Shown here: one piece after another, positions 22,501-33,429 of the stretch | Numbering within the stretch: the first letter of the stretch is position 1 | Layout of the letters: every line of letters starts with the position of its first letter | Assembly: GCA_033065855.1 (NCBI GenBank) | Contig: JAVXUO010001311.1 | Location: 1,550,001-1,614,000, forward strand | Source of the DNA: Escallonia rubra | Lineage: Eukaryota; Streptophyta; Magnoliopsida; Escalloniales; Escalloniaceae | Length of the DNA stretch: 64,000 nt | Direction of reading: 5' to 3' | Program-made: the position numbers and the translations under genes | The notes under the pieces: model-generated | Told to the model about the DNA's origin: nothing | The model's database searches: none | The model's input: only the letters and a program-made list of their open reading frames with translations

Positions 22501-23132
22501 ATACCTTCGCAGGAAGTAATTCCTACTCGGTGAGCAGTGGCTACAAAATGGTTCTGCTCAAAACTAGAAAGAGAAGCTATCCTCATCCTTCTCACACCCC
22601 TGTGGTTAATCGAAGAGAGTTTTACAGCCAACACAAAGACAAAATGGTTTATTTCTAAAACTTGATCCGATTCCCTTTCTTCTCAATGTTTAAGCTTTGA
22701 AGCATAAGATCCTCCCGCCCGTGCCAAAAGAGAAAAGGGAAAGCAGAACCGGAATTAGGCCAATTGTGACAGCTTCCCTTTTTGTCCTAAAGAAGGAGTA
22801 TGCAAACAATTATTTTGGATGCAGTACATTTGCCATTCATTTTCAGCGAGAGTGAGCCTTAGCTCCTCATTCCCAGCTGAAGAATTCAATTGTACAGCGT
22901 AGGGACGCTTGTGTGGATCATAATTGATCAATTGAGAGAATTTAACAAACAAAAGGGAATACCACTCAATAGTATGACTGCATGATTATACAAAGAATTT
23001 GGATATAAATTACATTACATTACAAAGAATAAACAAATATGCTAGACTTCTGCCCCCCTTGTCCCTCACTTTTCAAACAACACTGAAACGTACAATTTGA
23101 AGTCTAAGAAAATCAGACTAAACAGATACATT
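22501..23132. other. Spacer between the LTR element and array gene 7
   Basis: No gene. It continues the spacer interrupted at 20500 and matches 10800-11080 and 6655-7028. The last ~230 bp match the 3' flanks of genes 3 and 5 (B type). Confidence 0.6.
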
Positions 23133-23762
23133 TCACTTGCATCTTATATTCTGGAGTTGCTTCGTGGCGATGGCAATTTCCATGGTGCAATTCATGTTGG
23201 TGGCTCTGTTCTTCTTCATCATGAACATGATTGTCACCTTTCCCCTTATTCTTGAATGGCTGCTCAGCGGAATGACCCCGGAACTGATGTCATTTGCTAA
23301 TTCCGAAGTGCTTGTTAAGTTTAAGGATGACAGATTCACCATAACATCCACCTTCTTTGTGTCTCGGATATTAACACTTGACTTACGGACAAAGGCATCG
23401 CCTACCTTTATATTTCTGTAGTAGAAGTCAACAGTGGCGTTCTGGTACTTGAATGGACCAAAATTGTTGTTCCTGACACCGAATTTGGTATTCATAGCAA
23501 TGTTAAATGAGGGATTTGCCGGCGTCCCACCATCAAAAGCACCGTCAAAGGAGGCAGACCGCACGCGAAACTTGGGGTTTCTGAACTTCATGATGGTGAG
23601 TCCCATGATGGACAGGACAATGACTTGAAATATCACAAAAGCAACACCATATATGACATACTTCTTGATTTTCTGGCGGCGAAGCTCGTCAGAAGAGAGT
23701 GAAGCTGCCTCTTCATCGCTTTGAGTAATACCATTGGCTGGTTGCTGTTCCTTCTCTGCCAT
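23133..23762 (-). CDS. LEA_2-domain membrane protein, array gene 7 (A head, B tail)
   Basis: Intronless 209-aa gene. Its head, MAEKEQQPANG, is of the short A type, whereas the outer domain and 3' flank (SSGVIPLSS, ending QNIRCK) are B type and nearly the same as gene 5. It therefore looks like a recombinant or conversion product between the two subtypes. Distinctive ITQSDEE and FDGGTPANPSF. Full length with conserved start. Confidence 0.9.
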   Translation of the reverse strand: MAEKEQQPANGITQSDEEAASLSSDELRRQKIKKYVIYGVAFVIFQVIVLSIMGLTIMKFRNPKFRVRSASFDGAFDGGTPANPSFNIAMNTKFGVRNNNFGPFKYQNATVDFYYRNIKVGDAFVRKSSVNIRDTKKVDVMVNLSSLNLTSTSELANDISSGVIPLSSHSRIRGKVTIMFMMKKNRATNMNCTMEIAIATKQLQNIRCK

Positions 23763-23810
23763 TACTTGTCTGATTCTTCAGGTATATCTCTCTGTTTCTT
23801 TGGTTTCAAG

Positions 23811-23976
23811 TGCTAAAATGAAATGAAACAAGCAGATGTTGGTGGTGATAGAGGATGTTTTTGTAAGGAGGGTTTATATAAGTTTTGATCAACTGCTAAA
23901 ATGAAACGAAACAAGCAGATGTTGGTGGTGATAGAGGATGTTTTTGTAAGGAGGGTTTATATAAGTCTTGATCAGA
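23811..23976 (-). promoter_or_regulatory. Tandemly duplicated promoter segment of array gene 7
   Basis: An 83-bp unit starting tgctaaaatgaaa occurs twice in direct tandem (23811-23893, 23894-23976). Each copy has a TATA motif (about 23875 and 23958), so the gene has two candidate TATA boxes, about 115 and 197 bp from its ATG. The CGCG-box ACGCGT follows at 23987-23992. Confidence 0.8.
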
Positions 23977-24009
23977 TGCTTCCTGTACGCGTATGGCGTA
24001 CCTCTGGTA

Positions 24010-24674
24010 GGTCATTTTTGACTTTTAGGATGTATTTTGGTAAAAAATACTCCTTTTCTTTTTGTTAACTTCAGATGCTTCTGTGGGACAACGGCGGCAT
24101 GACAAAGTCCATTCCCATCAGGAATGTCTAGCTTGTTTTACCAGGATAACATTTGGGGGATAAGTTCCTAACGTATCAGGCCCCATGAGAATCTACATAC
24201 ATTCCTGGGTAAGGTCTACACGGCTACATCGAAGAATGTACACCTGACTCCTCTTTTCCTTTTTTCTTGCTCTTTATGGTTTTGTTTAGGCTGCAACATT
24301 ACGGCAAATTTATCTACGATCCCTTGTATAGTAACTGTTAATGATCATAAAATATAATTAGTGGCCTTATCTGAACAAAATTATTACACAACTAAATGTA
24401 TATGATTATATGTAGACTGAAGTAGGTGTCATAAATCTTGCACCCATTAACACTGCCAACTTGTTAGTTGTAGTTTGGCCATGGGCGAGACTGCTAATGT
24501 CTTTAATTGCCGCAATGAATTTTGCATGACCGTCAAATCTTATATAAAAAAAAAATTCCGCACATCACAAAGACGACTTGAGGTTTATAACTTTGTTTAA
24601 GGCATAAGCGAGCTAACTCGCGGAAGAAAAAAAAAGCATCAATTTCATTCTTACAAGATCACTGTTGCTTAAAA
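24010..24674. other. Spacer upstream of array gene 7
   Basis: No gene seen. It is less similar to the other spacers than those of genes 1-6 and contains only short open frames. Confidence 0.5.
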
Positions 24675-24964
24675 TGTTGGAGACAAATGGTCACTTGCAT
24701 ACTTTAGACTTATAAATTTGGAGGGGGCATCGGAGAGTATATTAAAAAAATATTTTCATTTCACTTGAAGAAGCTCCTAACCATGTAATAACAACAATAT
24801 TATTCACCCACCGGTCCCACCCACTATTTAAGATACAGTATTTCTACTACAACAGTAACACATAACACCTGTAACTCATGCACCACTAACACGCACCTTA
24901 ATGACCCGCTAACATATGACACTAATCACGACTTTAAATAATTGAAGCAAGCTTATTTTCAACA
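24675..24964 (-). mobile_element. Older solo LTR related to the 20.5-kb LTR element
   Basis: The sequence starts tgttggagacaaatggtcac, comparable with tgttgtaaacaaatgatcac of the young LTR, and its second half follows that LTR through taacccac-type repeats to the end ttttcaaca. It is flanked by taaaa / gaaaa, a possible 5-bp target duplication with one difference. It is shorter and more diverged than the 372-bp LTRs, so it is an older, broken relic of the same family. Confidence 0.6.
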
Positions 24965-25593
24965 GAAAAATGCCTGTTGTGTATCATGGGAATGTCTGTT
25001 TTTGTTGTGTATCCCATCTGTTATGAGGCTTGTGAACATTGGCTATCAAAGCAGAGCTTTTCAAGTGTTTGGGAGGAAAAGATTCTCACTCAATCAGCAA
25101 AAAAAAAAAAAAATCATCAGTGGCACTGGCTACAGCATATGCACTCAACACTAAGAAACAGAAGGAGAAGCTATCCTCATCCCACTCCCTTCCCCAATGC
25201 GGTTGGCTCTGCAAGGCTTTACAAAAGCCTAGTGGTTTATTTCAAATATCCGATCCAATGACCTCTAACCGAAGATACTGCACAAACGAAACGGAAATTA
25301 GACCAATTTTGATGAGAAGGAAACCGAGGTCCATTTGCACATAGCTGTCACATTAGCCATAGTCTGGTAGCTGAGAAATCAAAGTTTAAAATCGGCCGGA
25401 GGACTGAAAGCATTTAACAGAAAATAAAATGGAAATACCAGTCCAGTGTATATAAGTATATTTGTACAAGCTCACGTATATAACTAGAATTTTACAAAGA
25501 AACAACATATTCTACCACTACAGTTCCAATTCCCACGCCCTTGCAAATAGTGCCAAAAAGCATAAAAGAAATCCGAGAACTCAAGAAGAGATA

Positions 25594-26241
25594 TCACTTG
25601 CATTTCAAATTCTGGAGCTGCTTTGTTGCCAGGGCAATGTCCATGGTGCAGTTCATATTGGTAGCCCTGTTCTTCTTCATCATGAACATTATGGTCACCT
25701 TACCCCTTATCCTAGATTGGCTGGTCAACGGCAAAATCCCGGAAGTGATATCGTTTGCTAACTCCGAAGTGCTGGTCAAGTTTAAGGATGACAAGTTCAC
25801 CATAACATCAACCTTCTTTGTGTCTCTGATATTGACACTCGACTTGCGAACAAAGGCCTCGCCGACCTTTGTGTCCCTGTAGTAGAAGTCAACAGTGGTG
25901 TTCTGGTATTTGAAAGGACCGAAATTGTTGTTCTTAACACCAAATCTGGTATTCATAGCGATGTTGAACGAGGGATTCGCGGCTGTCCCGACATCAAAAG
26001 CACCGTCAAAGGAAGCAGACCGCACGCGGAACTTGGGGTTTCTGAACTTCATGATGGTGACTCCCATGATGCTTAACACAATGACTTGAAATATCACGAA
26101 GGCAACACCATATATGGCATACTTCTTGATCTTCTGGCGGCGAAGCTCGTCAGAAGACAGTGAAGCTGCCTCTTCATCGCTTTTGGTGTATCCATTGGCT
26201 GGTGCCAAAGGGTTGGCCTGCTGCTGCTCTCTCTCTGCCAT
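25594..26241 (-). CDS. LEA_2-domain membrane protein, array gene 8 (B head, A tail)
   Basis: Intronless 215-aa gene. The start at 26241 gives the conserved MAE; a longer frame to 26379 exists but would begin at or upstream of the TATA box (26364) and is rejected. The head MAEREQQQANPLAPANGY is of the long B type, while ITSGILPLTS and the ending QNLKCK are A type, the mirror image of gene 7. Membrane helix has KKYAIYG and MGVTIMKF. Intact. Confidence 0.9.
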   Translation of the reverse strand: MAEREQQQANPLAPANGYTKSDEEAASLSSDELRRQKIKKYAIYGVAFVIFQVIVLSIMGVTIMKFRNPKFRVRSASFDGAFDVGTAANPSFNIAMNTRFGVKNNNFGPFKYQNTTVDFYYRDTKVGEAFVRKSSVNIRDTKKVDVMVNLSSLNLTSTSELANDITSGILPLTSQSRIRGKVTIMFMMKKNRATNMNCTMDIALATKQLQNLKCK

Positions 26242-26363
26242 TGATTTGTTTGTTCTTTGCAAAGTTTGCGTCTGTGTGAAGAGCTTCGTTTGCTTAAACT
26301 GCTTGATAAAATACTGGAAATGGTGGTGGTGGTGATGGAGGATCCCTTTAAGAGTAGCTAGGC

Positions 26364-26399
26364 TATATATATGTCTCATTAGATGCTTCCTATACGCGT
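26364..26399 (-). promoter_or_regulatory. Core promoter of array gene 8
   Basis: TATA box at 26364-26371 about 123 bp upstream of the ATG; agatgcttcc and ACGCGT at 26394-26399; TTGAC near 26425 and ttggtca near 26457; aatagatgcttctatgagg near 26499. Confidence 0.7.
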
Positions 26400-26529
26400 T
26401 CGGTGTACTTCTTTTTGGTCATCCTTGACTTTGAAAATGTATTTTGGCGCGTGACATTGGTCACGAAACTCTGTTTCGTTCTCCATTCGTCCCCATCAAT
26501 AGATGCTTCTATGAGGAAGACGACGGCTT

Positions 26530-26860
26530 GACCCCACGCCTTTGTTCTTCGTTTAGTGCTATGATTAATTTCACAATTGTCGCTAAAGTGTTATCTTAAA
26601 TGAATTAAAATCCTTTTTGTGATAAATTTTCGTCGCTAAAAGAGGGTCGAGTCAACTTCCTCCAGCTTTATACCTAGCAACAAAATATCGTTGCTAGATC
26701 CTACTGGGGTGATGATTCTAAATCACTTTTAGCAACAAAATGTTACTTCAAATATTGCAATTGTTGTTAATGTATTTTCAAAAGTGCACTGAAAGTTGGC
26801 AATAAACTTTGGTTACTGAAAACAGGGAATTTCCGCTAGGAAGGATTATGCATCACAAGT
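26530..26860. repeat. MITE-like stretch with gtcgctaaa motifs
   Basis: Contains cacaattgtcgctaaagtg, cgtcgctaaaagagg and agcaacaaaatgttac, short complementary motifs like the interior of the MITE family above. Clear ends were not found. Confidence 0.3.
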
Positions 26861-27040
26861 TTTTCCCGTATTTCCTTGCTACTTTTGCTTATTATGCCCA
26901 TTCATGAATACACCACGATTGGGTACATGGTGATACATTGTTAAACACCAACACCTACACCTGTTGTATGTTTTAAATCTTGTTTTGAATATTTGTACAT
27001 TGTTAATGACTTCTACTGTCATGACTTTTCATACCGTTGC

Positions 27041-27600
27041 TGTTAAAAATATGCTCCGGAATCTTAGTCTGAACCGATAACTTGTAAGATAGAAAGCACT
27101 GAAGCCCTTCAACTAGCTGCAAGTCGTCTTCATCCGACCAAGCTTCAAGCCCGGATTCGAAGGTCAACGTAACATCGTCTGGTTGAATATCAAGCTCTGA
27201 AACCCTTCAACTAGCTACAAGTCGTCTTCATTCGATCAAGCTCGATGCCCAAAGTGTAGACCGTGGGTTTTCGGCGGAGAACTCTCTGATGCTTAAGTCA
27301 GACCACAGTTACAAAAAAATAATAAAAAGACTGTCTTTGTGTGTGTAGTTGTCTGCGCATCTGGGGTAACTCTCTTTATATATAGATGTAGGTAAAGACC
27401 CCTAATATTATTGGGCCGTGGACCCCTAATGTGTTAGGATCACGTTAAATCTTTGAGAATCACGTCACGATTATTGAATACTCTTTTAGAATCCTAATCA
27501 ATCTCGTGGTAAATTAACCCAGTTTAATTAGATTGTTGGGTGTCTTCTAATTATTGGGAGTTATTTATGAGTTATATCACATACAACTAACAATTTAACA
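27041..27600 (+). mobile_element. Possible solo LTR
   Basis: About 560 bp from TGTTAA to AACA, with a TATA motif (ctttatatatag, near 27373) and an internal tandem repeat of the motif cccttcaactagctgcaag (near 27105 and 27197), features typical of plant LTRs. No matching target duplication was found, so the ends are uncertain. No coding part; broken. Confidence 0.35.
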
Positions 27601-27714
27601 AAACCTGGTCTATGAATGGCATCCAATCCCCTACCGTTTGCCTGTTTTAGGAGATAAAATTCTAAGGTTCTAAATCAACCACCAAAGCCTTTTACGTTGC
27701 AAAGTGATTGTAAC

Positions 27715-29870
27715 TAGGCCCTGTTTGTTTCACAGAAATCATTTTCTGGAAAACGTATTTTCCGATATTTGGTGCATTCATAAGATTTTCTGAAGGAAAA
27801 TAATTTTTGGTCAGCCTTATTTTAAAGAACAAAATGTCAGAAAATCACTTACGAATTTTAAAGGGCAAATTACACCTATGTTCCTGAGGTTAGGGTATAA
27901 TTACAGTCAAGGACATTAAGTTTTAAAATGTAACATACCGTGACCAAACACTTTTAAAATGTATCAGCCGTGTCCATCCGTCAGGGTTCCGTCCAAAAAG
28001 TGTATTTTTTTATGATGTCATCAATACGTATTTTTAAAATGACGATACTACCCCTTGTACTGTATATGTTGAATATTTTTCAAAATTTTAAATTAAGAAT
28101 TCAAGCCTTAATTAAAGATTAGGGTTTTGTTGAAACCCTAATTTGCAAATTAGGGTTTTCTTGAAACCCTAATTTCCAAATTAGGATTTTCTTGAAACCC
28201 TAATTTCCAAATTAGGCCCAATCCCTCACCCCGGCAGCCCCTGCCTCCCCGCCGGCAGTTCCCTTCCCCCCGGCAGTCCTCTTCCCTTCCCCGGCAGTCC
28301 ATTTCCCTCACCTCGGCAGCCCTTCCCCTCCCCGCCGGCAATCCATTTCCCTCACCCCGGCAGCCCCTTCCCTCCCCGCCGGCAGTCCCCTTCCCCGCCG
28401 ACAGCCCCTTCTCTTTCCCCGGCAGCCCCCTTCTTCGCCGGCAATCCCTACTGTTATTCGTCGAACAAAAAAGACCCACCACCGGCGACGTCAATGTCGT
28501 TTTTCCCCCTCCATCTCTTCTCTCCTCTCCCGCAGCAGGGGTGCGGCGATTGGGGGTTGTCCTTGACCCCGTTCATGCAGAAGTGACATAAATGGGGTTG
28601 AGGGTTGGGGGTTGGGGGTTGGGGGGGGGGGGGGGATTAATCTTTCTTTTTCTTTTTTTTTAAAGATAAAATAATGGCATGAAAAAAATAGGGTTCTAAC
28701 TTAAGGGCAATAAAGTCTTTTCATTGAAACCGTTAAGGTTTTATATTTTCCGTTTGGAACGGTTAACATTTATTTTATCCAAACTATTGTCCTTAACTGT
28801 AATTATACCATAACTTTAGGGACATAGGTGTAATTTGTCCAATTTTAAAACTTCGTGAGTCATTTTCCAGCAGCTGACCCCGACATTTATCAGACAGCTG
28901 AACGCACACATCTCTCTCACACACACGCACCCTCTCTCCCACCGATCTCGGTACTCTCATACTCCGACGACCATCACGTTAAATATTCTTGCCCGACTCC
29001 ATTGCCTCTGCCACACTGCCTCCACCACTGATGCCTCCGCCGCTTCTTCCTCCTCGAAATGAAGGGCTGGGGGCTGAAGAAAATGACCTGGAACCCAAAC
29101 TTGAGCCACCGTTGACGATGACGTTCATAGGACGCAGCCATGGAGAGAGGCGGCTGTGGTGACTACAGCTGCTTCGGTGGCCGAAAATCCCAAAAGCTAG
29201 CCACTGTGAGGAGGGGGATGAAAGGTTTGGGTGTTACACATGGTTGGTTAGATGTTTCTTGGGAAGGATGGATGAAATGGGTTTGGTCTTAAGGGCTTTG
29301 AGGGTGTTGAGGGTAGTGCAGATGAGGTATTCGACGAAAGTCCCAACCGACTCTTGGCCTGATTGATGAGGGTCTGCTGTTGACTTTTTGGTGATTTTGT
29401 AATTTTACATTGTTTTGTTCCTTTTTTGCGTGTCAATGGCTGGCTTTAAAATTCACTTTGCTCTGAACAACGGTTGTGGAACTGCTGCTGGCCGGATGTT
29501 GTTAAATAAACGCATCTTTTTGTTGTTTTGGTGTTGGTCCCTCGTTACTACATATAGGTAAGGGTGAGTTCTGAAGCTAAGTGGGTGTTAGTGCAGGTGA
29601 GCCGAACTTGTATTGCTAGTATGTCTTGTTTCTGTGAGTTTTTTGCATGCGAGATAAGTACTATCAGGGTTCCTGAAGTCTATTAGTTGTTTACTTTCAT
29701 TTTGAGTTTTTTTTTTCCTTCAGTATAGGCAGTTTGATTATCTTATGTTCGTCGCCCAAACGGTTGAAAATGAAATTCATGAAAATGATTTCAGAATTGC
29801 TATTTTCTTGAAAAGCATATTCTGAAAAGTATTTTTTGTGATACATTTTCCGTGAAACGAAGAGGGCCTA
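27715..29870. mobile_element. hAT-like non-autonomous transposon, interrupted
   Basis: The ends are imperfect inverted repeats: taggccctgtttgtttcac on the left, and on the right the reverse complement of taggccctcttcgtttcac. Without its nested insertion it would be about 1.17 kb. No transposase is visible. The right half (28.9-29.5 kb) includes CT-rich and gene-like sequence of unknown origin. Superfamily is inferred from the GGCCCTG-type ends. Confidence 0.55.
27863..28840. mobile_element. Nested non-autonomous Mutator-like element
   Basis: 978 bp with about 50-bp inverted ends (left ggcaaattacacctatg, right the inverse of ggacaaattacacctatg) and a perfect 9-bp target duplication aattttaaa (27854-27862, 28841-28849). 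The interior has a repeat around attagggttt/aaaccctaat (28.12-28.21 kb) and a GC-rich minisatellite of ccggcag units (28.23-28.45 kb). It has no transposase. The GC-rich core may be captured gene sequence, as in Pack-MULEs. Confidence 0.8.
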
Positions 29871-31700
29871 GATCCCGAATCTAACCAACAGCTAGAAAAA
29901 GGGGAGAAGTCACATCTCAGTTTTAAGGGGCTATTTTAGTAAAAGCATCAGGAATGTATTAAATTATTTTCTTTAACTCCCCTCTCTCTGCTGCTCCCTC
30001 CTCGCCACCCTGGTCTCCGGCCTCCACCATCACCACTGTAGATGGTATTTTCAATTTCAGTCACAATTAAAAGCAAATCAATAACCACAGGAGACCTCGA
30101 CTACCAGAGATCACCAAATTAGGCATTCAAATATCAAGCTCCAAACGTGGTTGACGCAACTGCCCAATTTACTTACCATTATAGCTGGTAGCAGCACCAC
30201 CACACAACCACCATTTCCACCACTACCTTCATCATCCTCACCCAGATGTGCCCGAAACAAATTACTTCGCTGATGTTGACAGTTGCTAAAAAAATTTATG
30301 TGTTAGATTATGGCAACAATGGATTTAATTCGTAATGGTAATAGCAGTGGTGGTGGTGGAGGTTTCAAGTTGTGATTCGTTTAGTGACGATGGGATTGAG
30401 TTGCGTTTGATTTGTGCTGAAGAGGGTTTCTTGGGATGGAGTTAGGATGGGGCAATGAATGATGGGCTAGCGAAGAAATTGGTGGTAATTTGGTGATGGG
30501 TGGCGCGGCCAATGGCGGTGTCGTCACGGGTGGTTAGAGAGGTTCGTGCGGTTTTGGTCACGAACGTTGGTGGCGGTCTTGACCATGAGTGAGCATGAAG
30601 GTTGGTGGCTTTGTTCGTCTCGGAGGCCGATGGCCGTGAAGCTCATCGAGGCCGGTGGCCATGGAGGCCAAGGCGAGGCAATGACGGTGGGAGTGTTGAC
30701 CATGGGTGGCCATGGTGATTGATGGCTATTTTCGTTAGGGAGGCTGATGGCCGTGGAGGTCATGGAGGCTGATGGTCGCAGAGGTCAAGGAGGCAGTGAC
30801 GGTGGCGGTATGGACAATGGGTAGCTATGTTAGTCACGGAGGCCGACGGCCAGGTCATGGAGGTCAACGAGGCAGTGACGGTGGAGTAGAAAGAAGAATT
30901 AATTTGTTTAGATATCCAGTAAAAAAATTTGCCACGTGGCTGATCCTTTAAATTTTTGACATGAAGAATTAATTTGGTAATTTTCGTCCACTTTTTTTAA
31001 CTGCTATTTAATTTTGGACTTAATTACAATCATTTTGTAAAGCTCAGCGTTAAGTGCTTGATTAACAATCTCAGGGTTTTATTTTGCAAAATCGGCAAAC
31101 CATAAGGGGTTAAATGTCATTTAACCTTTTTAGAAAAATATTTCTTTTGATAGTCCGACTTGAAAGTTGTAAATTAGTTAAACGAGACGGAATTAGATAA
31201 AAACTTCCAAATAAAGGACTTGTAAGCATTAAGCAAGAGAATATCCTAACAGAAATAATTTATATAAACCTATTAATTTTAATAAACTTCAATTAAGAAC
31301 TTCATTAGGCCACTTAAAGATACAAATATACATGGGCATCCGATTAACCTGTACAAAATTAAGAAACTAACGGCAGACAATACAAAAACAATAACACCTC
31401 CACAAGCTAGAGATATACACTTGATTTGGTTCGTAAAATCATGTTATTGTATGGTGTCATTAGGTTGTTTCCTTGTTTCTCATCGTTTACACAGAAAGCA
31501 AAGGATCGGGGGAAGAGAAAAAAACTTTTATCTTGAAAATTGCAAACAATGCCCTTTTATTCAAATGTTTCTTTGAAACAAAAGATTCTACAAAGAGAAA
31601 CGGGAGTTAGGTGCATGCAACCTTAGGGTACCATCGTATTACTACACGTATTCATGTTCATATAATATTACTCTAGTCAATTACTCATTTTTAAGGAAAG
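29871..31700. other. Gene-free stretch with GC-rich transposon-like filler
   Basis: No supportable gene. From about 30500 to 30900 a motif of the kind gtggccatggaggcc recurs irregularly, giving low-complexity open frames on both strands. The surroundings are AT-rich. It is probably another captured-DNA transposon, but I could not find matching ends. Confidence 0.45.
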
Positions 31701-31945
31701 AATTTGGTTGCAACCTTGGTAAAGAATAGTCGACGACCTCGCATATAGTATCATTATTTATTGCTAGTATTGCTGGCAACATTTATGTATGTATATATTT
31801 TTAGCAACCATTCTAAATATCAACTTATTTAACGTCTCTAATTAAAAGTCACTAAGTACACTTTTAGTAATCATGACTTGTCGCCATATGCAGGGGTTGC
31901 AATGAGGCTCTTTCTACTATCCGGTTATCAGCCAAAAAAAAATTC
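31700..31945. mobile_element. Diverged MITE of the GGCTGCTACC family
   Basis: The right end (ccggttatcagccaa) and interior (gtctctaattaaaagtcact) resemble the right end and interior of the MITE at 54617-54855. The left end is decayed. Confidence 0.4.
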
Positions 31946-32397
31946 CTTTTAAATGACAGACATATTGTTTTCTAGAGGCCGCTTTTGGCAACGCTATTTT
32001 TTTCTTTTCTGGATCGAAAAAATAAAGATGAGCTATTATATATGCCTAGCTATTTTGAACTGATCACCCCGTTTCCCATTCATTATTAAGCTTAACGTTC
32101 TCACTCCACCAATTTGATAGTAGCTCAGATCGAGGAACTCTTTAGTGAGTAAATTGGTTTGGTTTGGAAGCTCTTAACAGACAGACGAAAGCACCATTCA
32201 CTTCATAGGAGTATATATAACAACAAAACCATATGGCATATGTATCAAAGAATCATCAAATAAGGTAGTCCACCTCTGCCCTCGTCTCTTCAAACATAAG
32301 AATAACGAGCCATTAAGAATGAAAGTTGCAGTTTAATCCTGGTGAAGTGAAGGCGATTCCACCGAGCCATTAACTTTGGCATCAAAAGTAAGACTTC

Positions 32398-32490
32398 ACA
32401 CTAGAACAAAAATGGACTGTAAGGACCTTACAAGTATGATGTAAGGACGTTTTTTTTTTTACGTAAAGGCGCTTTGGATCACGAATAACA
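32398..32490. mobile_element. CACTA-derived fragment near the 3' end of gene 9
   Basis: Begins cactagaacaaaaa, close to CACTA transposon termini, and continues with accttacaagtatgatgtaa and aaaggcgctttggat, matching the subterminal repeats of the CACTA end at 61557. Only about 90 bp are present, 15 bp beyond the gene 9 stop, so it is likely in the 3' UTR. Confidence 0.55.
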
Positions 32491-32505
32491 TAAACCTTCA
32501 TAAAA

Positions 32506-33147
32506 TCACTTGCAGTTTAAAATCTGGAGCTGCTTTGTAGCGAGGGCGATTTTCATGGTGCAATTCATATTGCTGGCTCTCTTCTTCTTCATCATGAACA
32601 TTATCGTCACCTTTCCTCCTATTCTGGAGTTGCTGGTCACCGGCAAAAACCCAGAAGTGATGTCGTTTCCTAATTCCGATGTGCTTGTTATATCGGTAGA
32701 GGAGAGATTCACCATTACGTCCACCTTCTTCGTGTCCCGAATGTTGACGCTGGACTTGCGAACAACGGCCTCGCCTACCTTTGTGCCTCTGTAGTAGAAG
32801 TCAACCGTGGTGTTCTGGTACTTGAAGGGACCGAAGTTGTTGTTCCTAACGCCAAACTTGGTGCTCATGGCAATGTTGAACGATGGATTTGCAGCTGTCC
32901 CGACCTCGAAAGCACCGTCGAACGTGGCAGACCGCACGCGGAACTTGGGGTTTCTGAACTTCATGATGGTGAGTCCCATGATGCTCAAGACAATAACTTG
33001 AAATATCACGAAGACAACACCATATATGACATACTTCTTGATCTTCTGGCGGCGAAGCTCGTCGGATGACAAAGAACCGGCTTCTTCGTCGCTCCGGGAA
33101 TAGCCATTGGTGGGTGCCAAGGGGTAGGCTTGTTGCTTGTCTGCCAT
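32506..33147 (-). CDS. LEA_2-domain membrane protein, array gene 9 (D type)
   Basis: Intronless 213-aa paralogue, head MADKQQAYPLAPTNGYSRSDEE, shared in form with gene 11 (D subtype). Basic motif and membrane helix conserved. The outer domain diverges most toward the end: LSSTDITSTSELGND, GFLPVTSNSRIGGKV and QILNCK. Conserved start; no defects. It is the first gene after the ~6-kb transposon block, so it begins the older half of the array. Confidence 0.9.
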   Translation of the reverse strand: MADKQQAYPLAPTNGYSRSDEEAGSLSSDELRRQKIKKYVIYGVVFVIFQVIVLSIMGLTIMKFRNPKFRVRSATFDGAFEVGTAANPSFNIAMSTKFGVRNNNFGPFKYQNTTVDFYYRGTKVGEAVVRKSSVNIRDTKKVDVMVNLSSTDITSTSELGNDITSGFLPVTSNSRIGGKVTIMFMMKKKRASNMNCTMKIALATKQLQILNCK

Positions 33148-33249
33148 TGAGTACTGATTCTTGACAATGTCTGTGTGTGTATGTGTACAAAAGAAAGGAG
33201 GAGTTTCAAGTTTACTGATGTTAGAATGAAGGAGAATGTTGATGAGCAG

Positions 33250-33307
33250 GCTATTTGTAAGTGTTGAGGTTAGGGTGTCTGCATTATTAGATTGTTTCCA
33301 AACGCGT
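33250..33307 (-). promoter_or_regulatory. Core promoter of array gene 9
   Basis: At the TATA position it has ctatttgtaag (33251-33261), a degenerate TATA compared with gene 11's ctataaataag. The CGCG-box ACGCGT is at 33302-33307, and aatagatgcttctaag near 33420. Confidence 0.55.
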
Positions 33308-33429
33308 GAGATGTGCCAGAATTTTTGCCTTTTTTGACTTGCACAAAAAAAAGTTGTTCTCTTGCGTGGGTTTTCAGTTTCTCGACAAAAACAGCTCCTC
33401 TTGTTTGACTTGATCCAACAATAGATGCT

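Noticed and set aside
25594-26379. 261-aa version of array gene 8 with a His-rich N-terminal extension
   Set aside because: The extension overlaps the TATA box and is not found in paralogues; the start at 26241 is used.
28150-28494. 114-codon Gly/Arg-rich frame on the minus strand
   Set aside because: It is a translation of the ccggcag minisatellite inside the nested Mutator-like element.
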